A stretch of DNA of 64,000 nt, from positions 26,465,273 to 26,529,272 of the forward strand of contig CM064512.1 in NCBI GenBank assembly GCA_032716605.1, given 5' to 3'. The first letter of the stretch is position 1. The number at the start of each line of letters is the position of its first letter. Below the pieces are notes generated by a model. It worked only from the letters and a program-made list of their open reading frames with translations. It had not been told where the DNA came from and did not search any database. Of this stretch, positions 10,030 to 20,700 are shown piece by piece. The position numbers and the translations under genes are program-made. This stretch comes from Paralithodes platypus. Lineage: Eukaryota; Arthropoda; Malacostraca; Decapoda; Lithodidae.

Positions 10030-10722
10030 TTGTGCAAGATCTACCGTCCTTTCGTCATCGATGGGGAAGGCCACCAACAGTCTCCTAAAACACGTGACCA
10101 ACCAACATCAGCCTCACCTAAACCAACAACCCCTACAACGATAAACCTCACCAAGATACCAACATCCTTTCCGAACGCGGAATTCCGCCACTCCGAACAA
10201 AGCTCACAACCTCCAACCTCACCTCCCCCACCATCACCCTCACCTCACTCAACCCCATCTACCCACAAACCCAAGTCAACGCCATCAAGAAAAAAACATT
10301 CAACCAACTGCATCTTCATACACACTACAAACTACGCCCCAACCCATCCTTCTCACCTAAACATCGACACTCAAAAAAACAAAAAAACAGACAACTCAAA
10401 TCACCCCTACTACGCGCACGAGAATTACCACCGACCAATAAAGCGACCTTTAACCTCTCCACCCACTTCCTCACTACCTTCACCTAAACGAAAACACAGA
10501 ACCCCCACACCCACCCAGTCTCCACGCACATCCACCCAAAATTCACACACCTATAAACAAATCAACAACGTCCTCATCCCCACCCCCTACACCACCAACT
10601 CATATTCTACCCCAACCTCTCCCCTACCAACCCCACCACCCTCCAAAACCCCAAGACCGTTCTCAACTTTCAAATCTACCATCCACTTCACAAAATCTTC
10701 AACCCGCACCCTTAGCCTCTAA
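10030..10722 (+). pseudogene. Ty3/gypsy C-terminal Pro/Ser/Thr-rich tail
   Basis: The open frame of 230 codons starts inside the end of the integrase region (CKIYRPFVIDGEG) and turns into Pro/Thr/Ser/Asn/Lys-rich low-complexity protein. The DNA strand is strikingly A+C rich with few G. It probably encodes the disordered tail of the polyprotein. The C-rich bias alone can keep a frame open, so coding status is uncertain. No 3' LTR or polypurine tract was recognised before the LINE tail at 10879. Confidence 0.5.
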
Positions 10723-10878
10723 AACAAACCCCAAAGAAAGAACCCCAACTCCCACCAACACCCCTCGCCTAGCCACCCCCACCCATCTACCATACCCTTC
10801 ACCAACAGATATGCACCACAAAAGTCATCCATTTCTCCACAAATCACTTTATACCCTAACCTCACCAGTCAACCCATC

Positions 10879-10936
10879 ACTCGCTACAGGCAGTTTTGCC
10901 TTTTCTCCCTCACTTATATACAAACAAACAAAAAGT
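10879..10936 (+). mobile_element. LINE-A 3' tail only (copy 2)
   Basis: CACTCGCTACAGGCAGTTTT, GCCTTTTCTCCCTCACTTAT and an A-rich AAACAAAC end match the last 60 bp of LINE-A. Such very short copies are typical of extreme 5' truncation during target-primed reverse transcription. It lies at the junction between the gypsy remnant and the CR1-like fragment. Confidence 0.75.
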
Positions 10937-12292
10937 TGTCATGTTGGGCTCAAATTTGGCAAATGAGTTTCAATGCGGATATATGTAAAGTACTACATAT
11001 CGGAAACCGAAATTAGAAAGCAAACTATTCGATGAATGGCACCCAGCTTAAGAGTGTAGACAGAGAAACTGGTTTGGGAGTAACAATATCGAGTAACCTA
11101 AAACTCAGTCAACAATGTTCAGAAGTTGTTAAGAAGGCAAACAAAATAATTGTCTTTATATGCAGGTCATTTGAGTATAAATCGAAAGATGTATTCCTAA
11201 CTCTTTACAATTGCTTAGTCCGCCCTCTCCTGGAATATTGCGTGGAGTCCTGGTGCCCTTACTACCAAAAAGATATAGACAAGCTATAATGAATTGAACG
11301 TAGATTTACCAAAATTATACCTAGCCTAAAGAACAAACCATACAAGGAGCATCTTAGTGAATTAAATATATTTCCTTTAACCCAATGCAGATAAACCCAT
11401 CCAATCCCAGTGACGGCTACCAGCCGTCAGTAGATAAGTCACTCCCCAGTCCCAGCGACGGCTGGGAGCCGTCAGTAATGTACTTTTCTTGTAACTGCCT
11501 GTATCAGGCTGTGTCTGGTACCACGACGTTTCAGCACTGCTCTCGATATGGCAACACTTCTCGGCTTATATCCAACTCGCTGAAGGGTGAGAGAGCCAGT
11601 CTTCCTTCATCTCTTGAGGTAGAAGGTTGTTCTATCTTGCCATTTTGGCCACATTGATTGGGACTGGAGGGGACTTTTATTACTGTATCCTACGGTACAG
11701 TAGGGGTTAAAAGGCGACATAATTCAAGTTATTAAAGTCATCAAAGGCATCGATAATATGAATTGTAGTAAGTACTTCACTATCGAGCAATCAAATTACA
11801 CGCAGGGAAACGGTTGTACAAGTATTGTTAAATCTTTTAACTCACAAGAGTCTAAGAATGTCTTCTTCAATCGAGTTGTCTACTTGTGGAATGGGCTTCC
11901 CCGAGATGTTATAGACTGCAGCACCGGTGATTCTTTTAAACTTCACCTAGACAAACATCATGCCTTAAACCTGCGACTGACTGCGTTTGTAAATGAATAA
12001 CTAGATTTTGCCCCCCTCAGATCCATCAAGGATTTTTGCATTTACAAATTACTAAGATATTACACTGTGTTATTTTACTAACCCAACTGTCCCCTACTAA
12101 CATCTCCTAATCCTGCCACGGACATTAGTTCCAAGGCAGTTATTCCTTTTCTAATTTTGCCTTATCCACTTTATACCATTGATTGGACACTTGATCCTCC
12201 ATCTTTTGGAGGACAAGCAACCTAGATGGGTCGCTAGACCTGTTGTTGCTTGATTTCCTTTGTCCTCATTTGTATTCCTTTGTACTTCAAGA
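10937..12292 (+). mobile_element. LINE-B (CR1/Jockey group) fragment, copy 1
   Basis: The fragment carries the end of RT and the C-terminal domain. LGVTISSNLKLSQQCSEVVK, a VRPLLEYCVESWCPYY motif and IERRFTKII-like text are followed after an insertion by NCSKYFTIEQSNYTQGNGC and VVYLWNGLPRDVIDC. The same family is at 17520-18995 on the minus strand. A 3' UTR of about 290 bp (CCAAGGCAGTTATTCC to TTTGTACTTC) is shared by both. A stop at 11287 and a MITE at 11396-11706 break it. The 5' part (endonuclease, RT palm) is missing. Confidence 0.85.
11392..11710 (+). mobile_element. TTAA-type MITE inserted in LINE-B
   Basis: LINE-B copy 2 shows an uninterrupted TTAA at this place. Here 311 bp (11396-11706) separate TAAA (one change from TTAA) on the left from TTAA on the right. 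The ends begin CCCATCC and CCCCTAC (minus). Inside are two short perfect hairpins, GACGGCT-ACC-AGCCGTC (11412-11428) and GACGGCT-GGG-AGCCGTC (11457-11473). The empty site in the other copy is strong evidence for a TTAA-specific, piggyBac-like insertion. Confidence 0.8.
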
Positions 12293-12756
12293 AAGATGGA
12301 AGCATATAACTTGAATTTATTTATTTTGTTTTTGCATGCCATTACTATTTCGAAATAAGAGATAATATGCATTGTTTTATCGCACTGATATTGAAAATTA
12401 TCGACAAATACGTTCTATGAAAGTTTACTTAACTTTCGATATTCGTCGATAACACATGTTTGCCTAGTCTCAGAGAACACACTCTCTGAACACTGTCTTG
12501 CCAGGCGGCCAATTTGGTCTCTCAAGCTAGCGGACAATATATAATCTTCTGAATGATATCTGATTAGGTTAGATTGAAAGCACACACAGACACACAAACT
12601 TGATCACAGACATAAATGCACTCTTCTGCAAACACACACAAACACACTCACACATGCACACACGTATATTACACACACACATTAAATCCAGTATTGTTTG
12701 CAACAAGGAATAGTATCTTTCTCTTGCACTCACACATGCACTCTCTCTCTCTTTCC
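12293..12756. other. No gene; CA-rich simple sequence
   Basis: Unremarkable AT-rich DNA followed by degenerate CACA repeats (12580-12690) and a short TC run (12738-12752). Confidence 0.6.
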
Positions 12757-13082
12757 AATGACACCTGAATCATCCTTGTACGACCACGGGTTCTCTTGCA
12801 ACGATCGTGCAACTGGAGGCAAAAATACCCAAAAATTAGGTATTTTTTCCGATGTTATCCTTGTTGAGAGCAGTAGGGAAGCGGGGATGAGATACAGTAT
12901 GCCTGTGACAGCCACATAGCGGTGGCGAGCGGTCCGAGGTCGCCTATCATCCCCCCAACGCTCGGTTTCTCTCTCGTAGCTCATAATGGCCTCAAAATGG
13001 CACCCATCATATGACGGGCGCAGCAGGGGTGGCCAATATTCTCTCTCCCGTCATATGACGGGCACCGCGAGTTGAGGGTTAA
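12757..13082 (-). mobile_element. TTAA MITE, family M-related, copy truncated on one side
   Basis: On the minus strand it starts TTAACCCTCAACTCGCGG and contains twin CGTCATATGACGGG-type motifs. It then contains TTGCACGATCGTTGCAAGAG, shared with the MITE at 1647-2134, and ends at GTGTCATTGGAAAG where a TC microsatellite begins. The right TTAA is 13079-13082; the left end is lost. Confidence 0.65.
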
Positions 13083-13442
13083 AAATACCATAGTATTAAT
13101 GACAGTTTGTAGACTGTTAAAATTTGCCCATAAGTAAACATAATATAAGTATTGTACTGGTAGACTCGATATCATGTGAGGACTTCTCATATTTTCCAAC
13201 TGTGTGAGTATGTTTATGCCAGCTGATTTATGAAAGCTATAATCTGTACATTAACTGAAAATACAGAACTAACGGTCATACAACACAATACAAATCCTAA
13301 TGGTAATCGTTTATTTAGTAATAATGCAAACACATTAATTCCATAAACGTTATGATTGATGGCACTTTTCATCTATCATTTAATAGGCTTGTTTCCACCA
13401 AACAGGTTATTTCATGTGCAACACTAAAATTTAATTTAATTT
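13083..13442. other. No recognisable gene
   Basis: AT-rich sequence ending in an AATTT-type run just before the Y element. Nothing else seen. Confidence 0.4.
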
Positions 13443-15048
13443 AAAGGGGAGGCTGAACCTTACACCCCCAATTCACCCTGTATAAGAAATTTTGTTTCTG
13501 GCATTATACCATCTTAACCCTTAATTAGCGGCTCACCACATAAGTCGAGTTAAATAAAGCTGGACTATGTGGCGGCGCTCGACATAGGTCGAGTGGCAAT
13601 TTCAGCACGTAATGTTGCTGAGAGAGAGAGACAAGTGGTGGCAGGAGACTAGCGAGCGTATGACTGCTCCAGACCACCGCGGCGAACCTACTGACACGAA
13701 TCTCAGCTCCCTCCTCCCTCTCTCACTCGCTACATACTGAATTATATGGGGAAAGTACCGAATTACATGCTTTTTGCACTCGCGTTGCACGGTTATTGCA
13801 AGAAAACTAGCCATCATAAAAGGATCGTTATGGTGTCATTCGAAAGCTCTGTTTATGCCCTTTCAGGGATAGGTACTTGTTTTACGTTCTGGGTCTTATT
13901 TAGGCATGAAAATGATCACGTAAACAGCCCTATTTTGGCTAAAAACACCCCGCTGGGCGGTACATATAAATAAACCGCATAGGCCGCTCGTAAGGTGTTA
14001 ATACCAATGGAAATACTAAGACTCGCAGAAAAATTCATCTCTCTATGTGCGTGCGCGTGCGCACGCGAATTTCATCGCATTATATGAAAAATCATTCTAG
14101 ACATTAAAAATTGTTCAAATTTCCCGCAATATTTTCATGGCGTATCCTACAAGCATCCCCTACAACGTAGCATTCTCGCTTTCCCATATTGAATAATAGA
14201 AGGTGCTGAAAAAATATATAATATATATATATTTGTTTGTGGCGCAATATTCAACATGAAAAAGGTTGAATCTTGGAAAATATCAGAGGGTCGGCCATTT
14301 TGAGAACGCTAGACAGGTCCCATATAGTCCTATATATAGTGTGTAGAAGGGGTACGAAGCAGAGCAATATACAAAATAGTAGTTTCACTTTGAAGTTGCC
14401 AATATATGATCTCTGGAAATCGCAGAAGAAAGTAAATTTTGTTATCGTCGCAATATTGTCGCGAGAGAAAGCTTAGCTACTCCTGCCAGAGACGTTTTCT
14501 ATTATTTAGTTGTAAGAGAAAACGATAGTTGTATGGTATACTATAATAAAAATGTGATATATCCTTATAAAAAAATATAGAGCATACAATTTTGTATGGG
14601 GGGGGGGAGGAGATATATTATTGTTGTATTGTATTTGTACATATTATATATCAATTATAAGAGAATTACCCTTTATTAGGTTTACATTTTATATCATATT
14701 ATACTATATCATAGTGTTTCAATGCAATTTTATAAAAAAAAGTATATTCAATTGGCCTTTACCGACTTGTATAGTCTCACCCCTGGGGTATCATCGTAAT
14801 ATGGGTGTTTATGCCATTATATGATATTCTCTATTGTTTACAGAAGCCTTTTAGACAAACAACACAAAACAAAAAACATTGGGCTGAGGGGGTCCAATTT
14901 GGTTGGGTTGGGGGGGGGGGGGGCTATGGATGCGATGTCTTTTTTTGCCCTCCTATGCTATTCTCCTATGTTGAAAGAAGCATTTTAGAAAGAAAAAAAA
15001 AACTAAAAATGTTGACTTCTGGGCTAAATGAAGGTTCAGCCTCCCCTA
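13443..15048. mobile_element. TIR element, family Y, 1.6 kb with nested MITE
   Basis: The left end GGGGAGGCTGAACCTT and the right end (minus strand) GGGGAGGCTGAACCTTCATT form a 16-bp perfect inverted repeat. The region next to the right end (CTTCTTTCAACATAGGAGAA, minus strand) is shared with the plus-strand segment at 21333-21480, which starts GGGGAGGCTGACCC. So this is a real family. No transposase is visible. A family M MITE sits near its left end. G-runs at 14598 and 14910 interrupt it. The target duplication is not evident. Confidence 0.65.
13514..14001 (+). mobile_element. TTAA MITE, family M, copy 2
   Basis: A 480-bp element (13518-13997) lies between TTAA sites. It starts CCCTTAATTAGCGGC and ends GCCGCTCGTAAGGTG. 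It is nearly identical to the copy at 26478-26965 and of exactly the same length. Subterminal palindromic text includes CGACATAGGTCGAG. It has no coding capacity. The exact length and TTAA duplication support a piggyBac-like non-autonomous element. Confidence 0.88.
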
Positions 15049-15560
15049 TCCCAATGATACAGTTGCAATGTACAGTATATGCTAGCTAGCACGAAGTAAA
15101 ACTACATAAATTGAATCTATCAATAATTACAATTAGAAGATAGAGGCTCATTTTTTGGTTTAAGCCATCGCCAAATTATTTATTAACATTTGATATACAC
15201 ATATTCAGAAATATGACATTGTAGTCGAAATGGGAAGTATTATTATGTTAAGTTAAATCCGTCAAAGCATTACAAACTAGACAGGATAAAATATATATTT
15301 GTTTTGTATTTCTTATCTTCTAAAATAACTCGTATTACTATATCAATTATACTTTGTTCTTGATATTCATGGTACATTTAATATTCAAATCTGTATTTCT
15401 CAATTGTAAAGACATAGGTAAATATTCTTTAATCAAAATGCTGTTAATTCGCTTGGTAAACATATTAGCTATTATCGTACTTGTACATACTGTCCATCGC
15501 TCTATGATAGCATTTGTATTTCCATCTCCGCTTCAACCAATTACACAGAAGTTGTCCTCC
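15049..15560. other. No recognisable gene
   Basis: AT-rich DNA; nothing recognised. Confidence 0.4.
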
Positions 15561-15564
15561 ATAT

Positions 15565-15870
15565 AACTTGAGAGAGAGAGAGAGCTAAGGGAAAGAGTAT
15601 TTATTGAATAAATAAAAAGGAAGGGAGAAAATGAAATAAAAAAAAAAAGGAATGAGAGGCGAAGATACGGTACAAGACAGGACACAAGAAGAAAAGACAA
15701 CACACGACAAGGTGAGACCATAATAAAGATAATACCAGACAAGACAGAACGATAAAAGACAACACAAGATAAGACAACACAAAATAAGACGAGATAACAT
15801 GGCAAGACGAATCAAGACAAGGCAAGATAAGACGAGAGACAATGAGAGACAGAGAGAGAGTATGAGCAAA
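15565..15870. repeat. Purine-rich degenerate AAGAC/ACAAG repeat
   Basis: After a (GA)n run at 15572-15584, the plus strand is almost pure purine with recurring AAGAC and ACAAGA pentamers to about 15840, then GAGAGAC. Long minus-strand open frames here, rich in Leu, Ser, Cys and Val, are a by-product of the repeat. Confidence 0.75.
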
Positions 15871-15989
15871 TTAAAGATGTGATGCACAACGGAAGTAGGG
15901 TCATCTCATCTTGCTCAAACTCTAAACTGCCAAAGGTAATAGCTCTTGGAGAGGAAGGAAGTTAAATGGTAGAGCCTAGTCCTCTGTCT

Positions 15990-16029
15990 GTTTCTCTCTT
16001 TCTCTCTCACACACACACACATACATGCA

Positions 16030-16081
<52 letters not shown>
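15990..16081. repeat. (TC)n, (AC)n and (TA)n microsatellites
   Basis: TCTCTC at about 15990-16007, ACACAC at 16008-16020 and an uninterrupted (AT)n from about 16034 to 16081. Confidence 0.95.
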
Positions 16082-16083
<2 letters not shown>

Positions 16084-16474
16084 TATATGAACATTACACT
16101 ATACGAGATTTCCACGACTATTATATATGGTAAAAACAAAACAAAGTCACCTCATCTGTATTGGTTGGTAATGCAACTATTGACCTCTCCCTTGTAATTG
16201 TTTGTTTCAAATTTATTTAAGCGTGGGAGGACCATGGGAGAAGGTGATAGAATGGTTAAACATGTGTGCCATATTAACACAAAACAAATATATGGGCCAC
16301 AACAAAATAAAACTATTTTGAATGTGACAAATACATTATTGATACAAGCTGACTAGTGGGGAGGCACGGAGGACGGCTCAGACCACGGGCCATATGTACA
16401 GGACCACGTCGCAAATTGATCAAGTGTGCCACGTCGAGGCCCGTCCGGACCAAATTCGTGTATGTGAAATGGTC
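16082..16474. other. No recognisable gene
   Basis: Sequence before the nested stack. No motif recognised. Confidence 0.4.
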
Positions 16475-16971
16475 TTAACCCCTTCACCACCATGACGTAA
16501 TTTCCATCATATTCTGGTTACCATTAGCCGATTTGCTTTAGTTTATAATCTACCTATACGACTCCAATGGGTAAATACGGTTTCTATAAACCCTCTTATG
16601 CCCCTTTCCCACATGTGCGACTTCATAAGATTTTCGTCGCCGAGGACATAGTCTTGTCAATTCGCAAGGAATGTGTGCGACGTATACGATTTTGACGTTA
16701 AAAACCATTGACAAGTTTACACCCGGCGACAACGTCGCCGATGGGTAAGACGTAATCGGCGACATTATGCGATGTCATCGGCAAATTGAGCGATGGTTCG
16801 CCGATGACCTCGGCGAGAACTGTCACATTTGAATAAAATATTGCGAAATAATGCGAAGGATGAACGAATCCTCGGCGTATGTTCTGCGACGTCTTCGGCG
16901 AATTAAGCGATGGTTCGGCGAATACCTCGGCGAGAATATTCGATTTTTTTTTGCATATATTTCATGGCAAA

Positions 16972-17210
16972 AACATAAGAACATCAGAAAACGGGAGTCT
17001 GCAGAAAGCCGATCGGCCCACACAAGGCAGATCCCTGTCACACCCAACCCCAATTACAAGGCCTAATTATAGACCCAAATCACTAATGCCTTGAGGACTG
17101 ACCTCACCAAAACGGTCAGAGATCGACACAAGATTACGGGGTCTGCAGAGCGCCGATTGGCCCACACCAAGCAGATCCCCCCTCATAGCCTACCCAACCC
17201 AACTCGTCGA
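16972..17210 (-). mobile_element. Two CR1-like LINE 3' tails in a row
   Basis: On the minus strand, GGGTTGGGTGTGACAGGGAT, TTGTGTGGGCCGATCGGC and TTCTTATG-type ends occur at 16972-17060. A diverged second version (GTCTGCAGAGCGCCGATTGG on plus) is at 17135-17205. The same tail ends the LINE fragment at 30985-31352, also in two versions. The tails end in TTCTTATGTTCTTATG-like short repeats, as CR1 group LINEs do. Confidence 0.7.
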
Positions 17211-17519
17211 AAATGTACAAATTTATCTTAAAATCGCCAAACTAATGGGCGGAACGTCATTAAATATGAAAACTAATGAAGTTAACCATGAGAAAGAAAG
17301 GGGACCCAGAAAAACGACCCATCTCCCCAATTCGGAGATTGGCAATGTCCGGCTTCGCCGGAGAAATTTTTCTATCAAATAATGTACAAATTTAGCTTGC
17401 TCTCAAAACAACAAATATATATGTTGGCTCGCTACCGCTCACCAGGAAAATATTGAAACATGGATGGGGGTAAACGTCTTAAAACAGTAGGCTGAACGGG
17501 GCCGAACGGATACAAGGCA
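17211..17519 (+). repeat. Dispersed repeat family X, copies 1 and 2
   Basis: Copy 1 (17211-17345) has GCCAAACTAATGGGCGGAAC, AAGTTAACCATGAGAAAG and GACCCATCTCCCC. Next comes a GTCCGGCTTCGCCGGAG hairpin. Copy 2 (17425-17519) begins GGCTCGCTACCGCTCACCAGG. Other copies are at 20510, 25085, 25640, 26095, 59660 and 63855. Family type unknown (no tail, no protein). Confidence 0.65.
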
Positions 17520-18995
17520 AAGAGAGAGGGAGAGAAATAGAAAGAAAAAAAACACGAGGAGTACAAAGGAGTACAAAGGAAATCAAGCAACAACAGATCT
17601 AGTGACCCTTCTAGGTTGCTTGTCCTCCAAAACACTGAGGATCAAGTGTCCAAACAGTGGTTTAGAGTGGGTAAGGGAACATTGGAAAGGGAATTACTGC
17701 CTTGGAACTAATGTTCGTGGATTAGGAAGTTAGTAGAGGACAGATGGGTTAGTAACTGAGGGGGGGATAAATTAAAGTTATTCATTTACAAACGCAGTCA
17801 GTCGTGGGTTTGATGCGAGATATTTGTCTAGGCGGAGTTCAAATGAATCAACGGTGATGCAGTCTATAACGTTTCGGGGAAGCCCATTCCACAAGTTGAC
17901 AACTCGATTGAAGAAGAAATTCTTAGATTCGTGCGAGTTAAAAGATTTACCAATAATTTTGCAACCGTTTCCCCGCGTGTAATTAGATTGGTCGATAGTG
18001 AAGTACTTACTACAGTTCATATTGTCGATGCCTTTGATGATTTTGAACACTTGAATTAAGTCACCTCTTAATCTGCGCTGGGTTAATGGAAATAGATTTA
18101 ATTCTCTAAGACGCTCTTCTTATGGTTTGTTCTTTAGTCTAGGTATCATTTTGGTAACTCTAGTTGAACTCGTTCTAGCTTGTTTATATCTGAACGCAGT
18201 ATTCCAGAAGAGGGCGGACTAAGGAATTGTAAAGGGTTAGGATAACTTCTTTGGATTTATGCTCAAATGACCTGCCTATAAAGCCAATTATTTTGTTTGC
18301 CTTCTTAACAACTTCTGAACATTGTTGACTCGGTTTTAGGTTACTCGATGTTGTTACTCCCAGATCGGTTTCTCTGTTTACATTCTTAAGCCGAGTGCCA
18401 TTCACCGAATAGTTTGCTTTCTCATTTAGGTATCCGATATGTAGTACTTTACATTTATCCGCATTGAAACTCATTTGCCAAATTTGGGCCCAACATGACA
18501 ATTTATCTAGATTGTGTTGCATATCGTCAACTTGTTCGTTTGAGAGTACGCTATTTCCAATTTTTGTATCGTCAGCAAATTTTGAGGTTGTACAGGTGAG
18601 ACCCTCATCTATGTCGTTGATGTAAATTAGAAAGAGGATTGGTCCTAGTACCGATCCCTGGGGTACTTACATTGGTCCATTTAGATGCCTTACCGTTTAT
18701 GACTACTCTTTGCTTTCTGTTGCTGAGCCAATTTTCTATCCATTTCAACACACCGTCTTGTATTCCATGCGCTTTTAGTTTTAGCAGTAAACGTTTGTGG
18801 GGAACTTTGTCAAAGGCCTTTTGAAAATCAAGGTATATAATATCTACAGCTTTACTCTCATCGTAGAGGTTGAGGATATCGTGGAAGAAGTCTAAGAGGT
18901 TTGTTAAACAGGAACGTTTTATACGAAAGCCTTGTTGAGTATCTTTAAGTATGTTATTTTCCTCTAAGTGATTTACGAGTCTGTCTCGTATGACC
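17520..18995 (-). mobile_element. LINE-B (CR1/Jockey group), copy 2, 5'-truncated
   Basis: The minus-strand reading begins near 18995 with SSVIRDRLVNHLEENNILKD and QQGFRIKRSCLTNLLDFF. It continues with DIIYLDFQKAFDKVPHKRLL (RT block with first catalytic Asp) and WIENWLSNRKQRVVINGKAS. Then a small deletion around 18650 brings the frame to a break. The FADD box is degraded. The C-terminal part (SCWAQIWQMSFNADKCKVLH, LGVTTSSNLKPSQQC, NCSKYFTIDQSNYTRGNGC) follows in other frames, down to the shared 3' UTR at 17520-17777. The copy is inactive. Confidence 0.87.
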
Positions 18996-19030
18996 GAGGA
19001 GAGAGGGAGAGGAAAATAAAACAAAAAACA

Positions 19031-19082
19031 GCGAGGTGGGCTCAATGTTTGCGTTAAGGCTTAAAAATCGAGCCCACCTCGC
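19031..19082. repeat. Perfect 13-bp-arm hairpin
   Basis: GCGAGGTGGGCTC (19031-19043) pairs exactly with GAGCCCACCTCGC (19070-19082) across a 26-base loop. The sequence CCCACCTCGCC recurs near 20713. The role is unknown; it lies at the truncated 5' end of LINE-B copy 2. Confidence 0.75.
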
Positions 19083-19134
19083 CTCTTTTAGTTTTCTCCA
19101 TTAGATGGTGGGGGGGGGGGAAGGTAGAAGCGTA

Positions 19135-20500
19135 ATTGACTCTTGTTACAAATATGAAGCCGATTGGTGAGGTTGTTTCGCCACCATGGATTTTCCTTTT
19201 TTCCTTTTCTTCGTACGGATACGCTGGAAGTGGGTGGTGGGTGGCGGTTGGGGGTGTGGTGGGGGGAAGGCAGAAGGGTAAGGGTCTTGTCACACAAATA
19301 TGGAACCGATTGGTGTGGTCGTTTCGCCGCCACAGATTTTCCTTTTGTTTTCCTTGTGAGGCGACCGATAGTCAGCGAGTGGGTGGGGGGAGGGGGTCGT
19401 GTTGGTGGTGGCAAGAAGCCAGAATGGTAAGGTACTGTCGCCGTCAATAATTTCCTGGACACCCAACTCACAAGGAGTCATGATTTGTTTTGGTAACACT
19501 GTTGCCCCCCCCCCCACTTCTTCCCCATCCACCCACTCTGTATGGTTTCTCATCCCTCTCCCCCTCATTCTCCTACGTCGTCTCTTACTGTAAGCTCCGC
19601 CCCCTCGCTTCGTCCACCAACACATCCCTCACATTACTATCTCCGAAATATTAATTAATTATAACTGCTATGAGTTTTAGAAGCTTCTTTAAGGGGAGAA
19701 TACACATTACTCTCTGTTTCGGGATTTTATCCATTCGGCCCCATTCAGCCAAGTGTTTTAAGAAGTCTATCTAGGTGTAAACAAATTGTTGACGAGCAAT
19801 ACCGAGCTAGCATAGTATGAAGTAATTCGGCTTCGTTTGACATTCTTTACAAATATAGCCAGCTGTCTAAAAATATTCGAATATGCTGGCTCGTTATCGC
19901 TCGCCACGTAGATATCGACACCTGGATGGGGATATATATATTAAAACAGGTGACTGAATGGGACAACATTGATACAATCCAATGAGTGAGAGAAACAAAG
20001 GGAGGGGCTTACAGTTGCTCGACGAGGGAGAAAGAGGGGGAGGGACATGACTACAGAGTGGGTGGATGGGGAGGGAGGGGAAACACTGTTACCAAAACAA
20101 ATCACCAGTCATCGTCACCTGGATGGGGATATATATCTTAAAACAGGTGGCTGAATGGGACAACATTGATACAATCCAATGAGTGAGAGAAACAAAGGGA
20201 GGGGCTTACAGTTGCCCGACGAGGGAGAAAGAGGGGGAGGGACATGACTACAGAGTGGGTGGATGGGGAGGGGGGGGGGGGGAGTTAGGGGAAACACTGT
20301 TACCAAAACAAATCACCAGTCATCATCAGATGGGTGTCCAGGAAACTATTGACGGCGACAGTACATGTGGTAGAAATTTTGAAAGCCATAGGTGCAGTCG
20401 TTTCGCTGCTACGATTTTTTTTCGGCGAGTCAGTATATATACGGACCTGGCACTGGGCGTGACAAGACACTAGTCGGTATATATACGGACCTGGCACTTA
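19135..20500. repeat. Inverted repeat with internal tandem duplications
   Basis: The text at 19400-19510 (CCGTCAATAATTTCCTGGAC, GGTAACACTG) reappears reversed at 20290-20365 (GGTGTCCAGGAAACTATTGA). A 144-bp unit (AAATATG(A/G)A(A/G)CCGATTGG) is repeated at 19147 and 19291. A 197-bp unit starting ACCTGGATGGGGATATATAT is repeated at about 19919 and 20116. TATATATACGGACCTGGCAC is duplicated near 20446 and 20488. The many overlapping open frames on both strands come from this repetition and G/C homopolymers. It may be a foldback-type element. Confidence 0.65.
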
Positions 20501-20509
20501 GGGGGATAT

Positions 20510-20700
20510 AATGCTGGTTCGCTATCGCTTGCCAGGAAGATATCGATACTTGGATGGGGATAAACGTCTTAAACCAGTTGGCTGAATGGATACAAACCAG
20601 AGAAAGAGAGAAAAGGAGAGAAAGAGAAAAACAAAACAGGTGAACCCCCCATGAGAGGTGCATAGAAAAAAGGGTTGACAGGTTTACTATAGGCCTAATC
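20510..20700 (+). repeat. Dispersed repeat family X, copy 3 (partial)
   Basis: GGTTCGCTATCGCTTGCCAGG, TGGATGGGGATAAACGTCTT and GGCTGAATGGATACAAACC match copy 2 at 17425-17519. A GA-rich tract follows. Confidence 0.6.

Noticed and set aside
15533..15887. Leu/Ser/Cys-rich minus-strand frames resembling membrane proteins
   Set aside because: They come from a purine-rich AAGAC-type repeat.
19088..19625. Several overlapping frames of 80-127 codons
   Set aside because: G/C homopolymers and tandem units keep several frames open; no domain in any.
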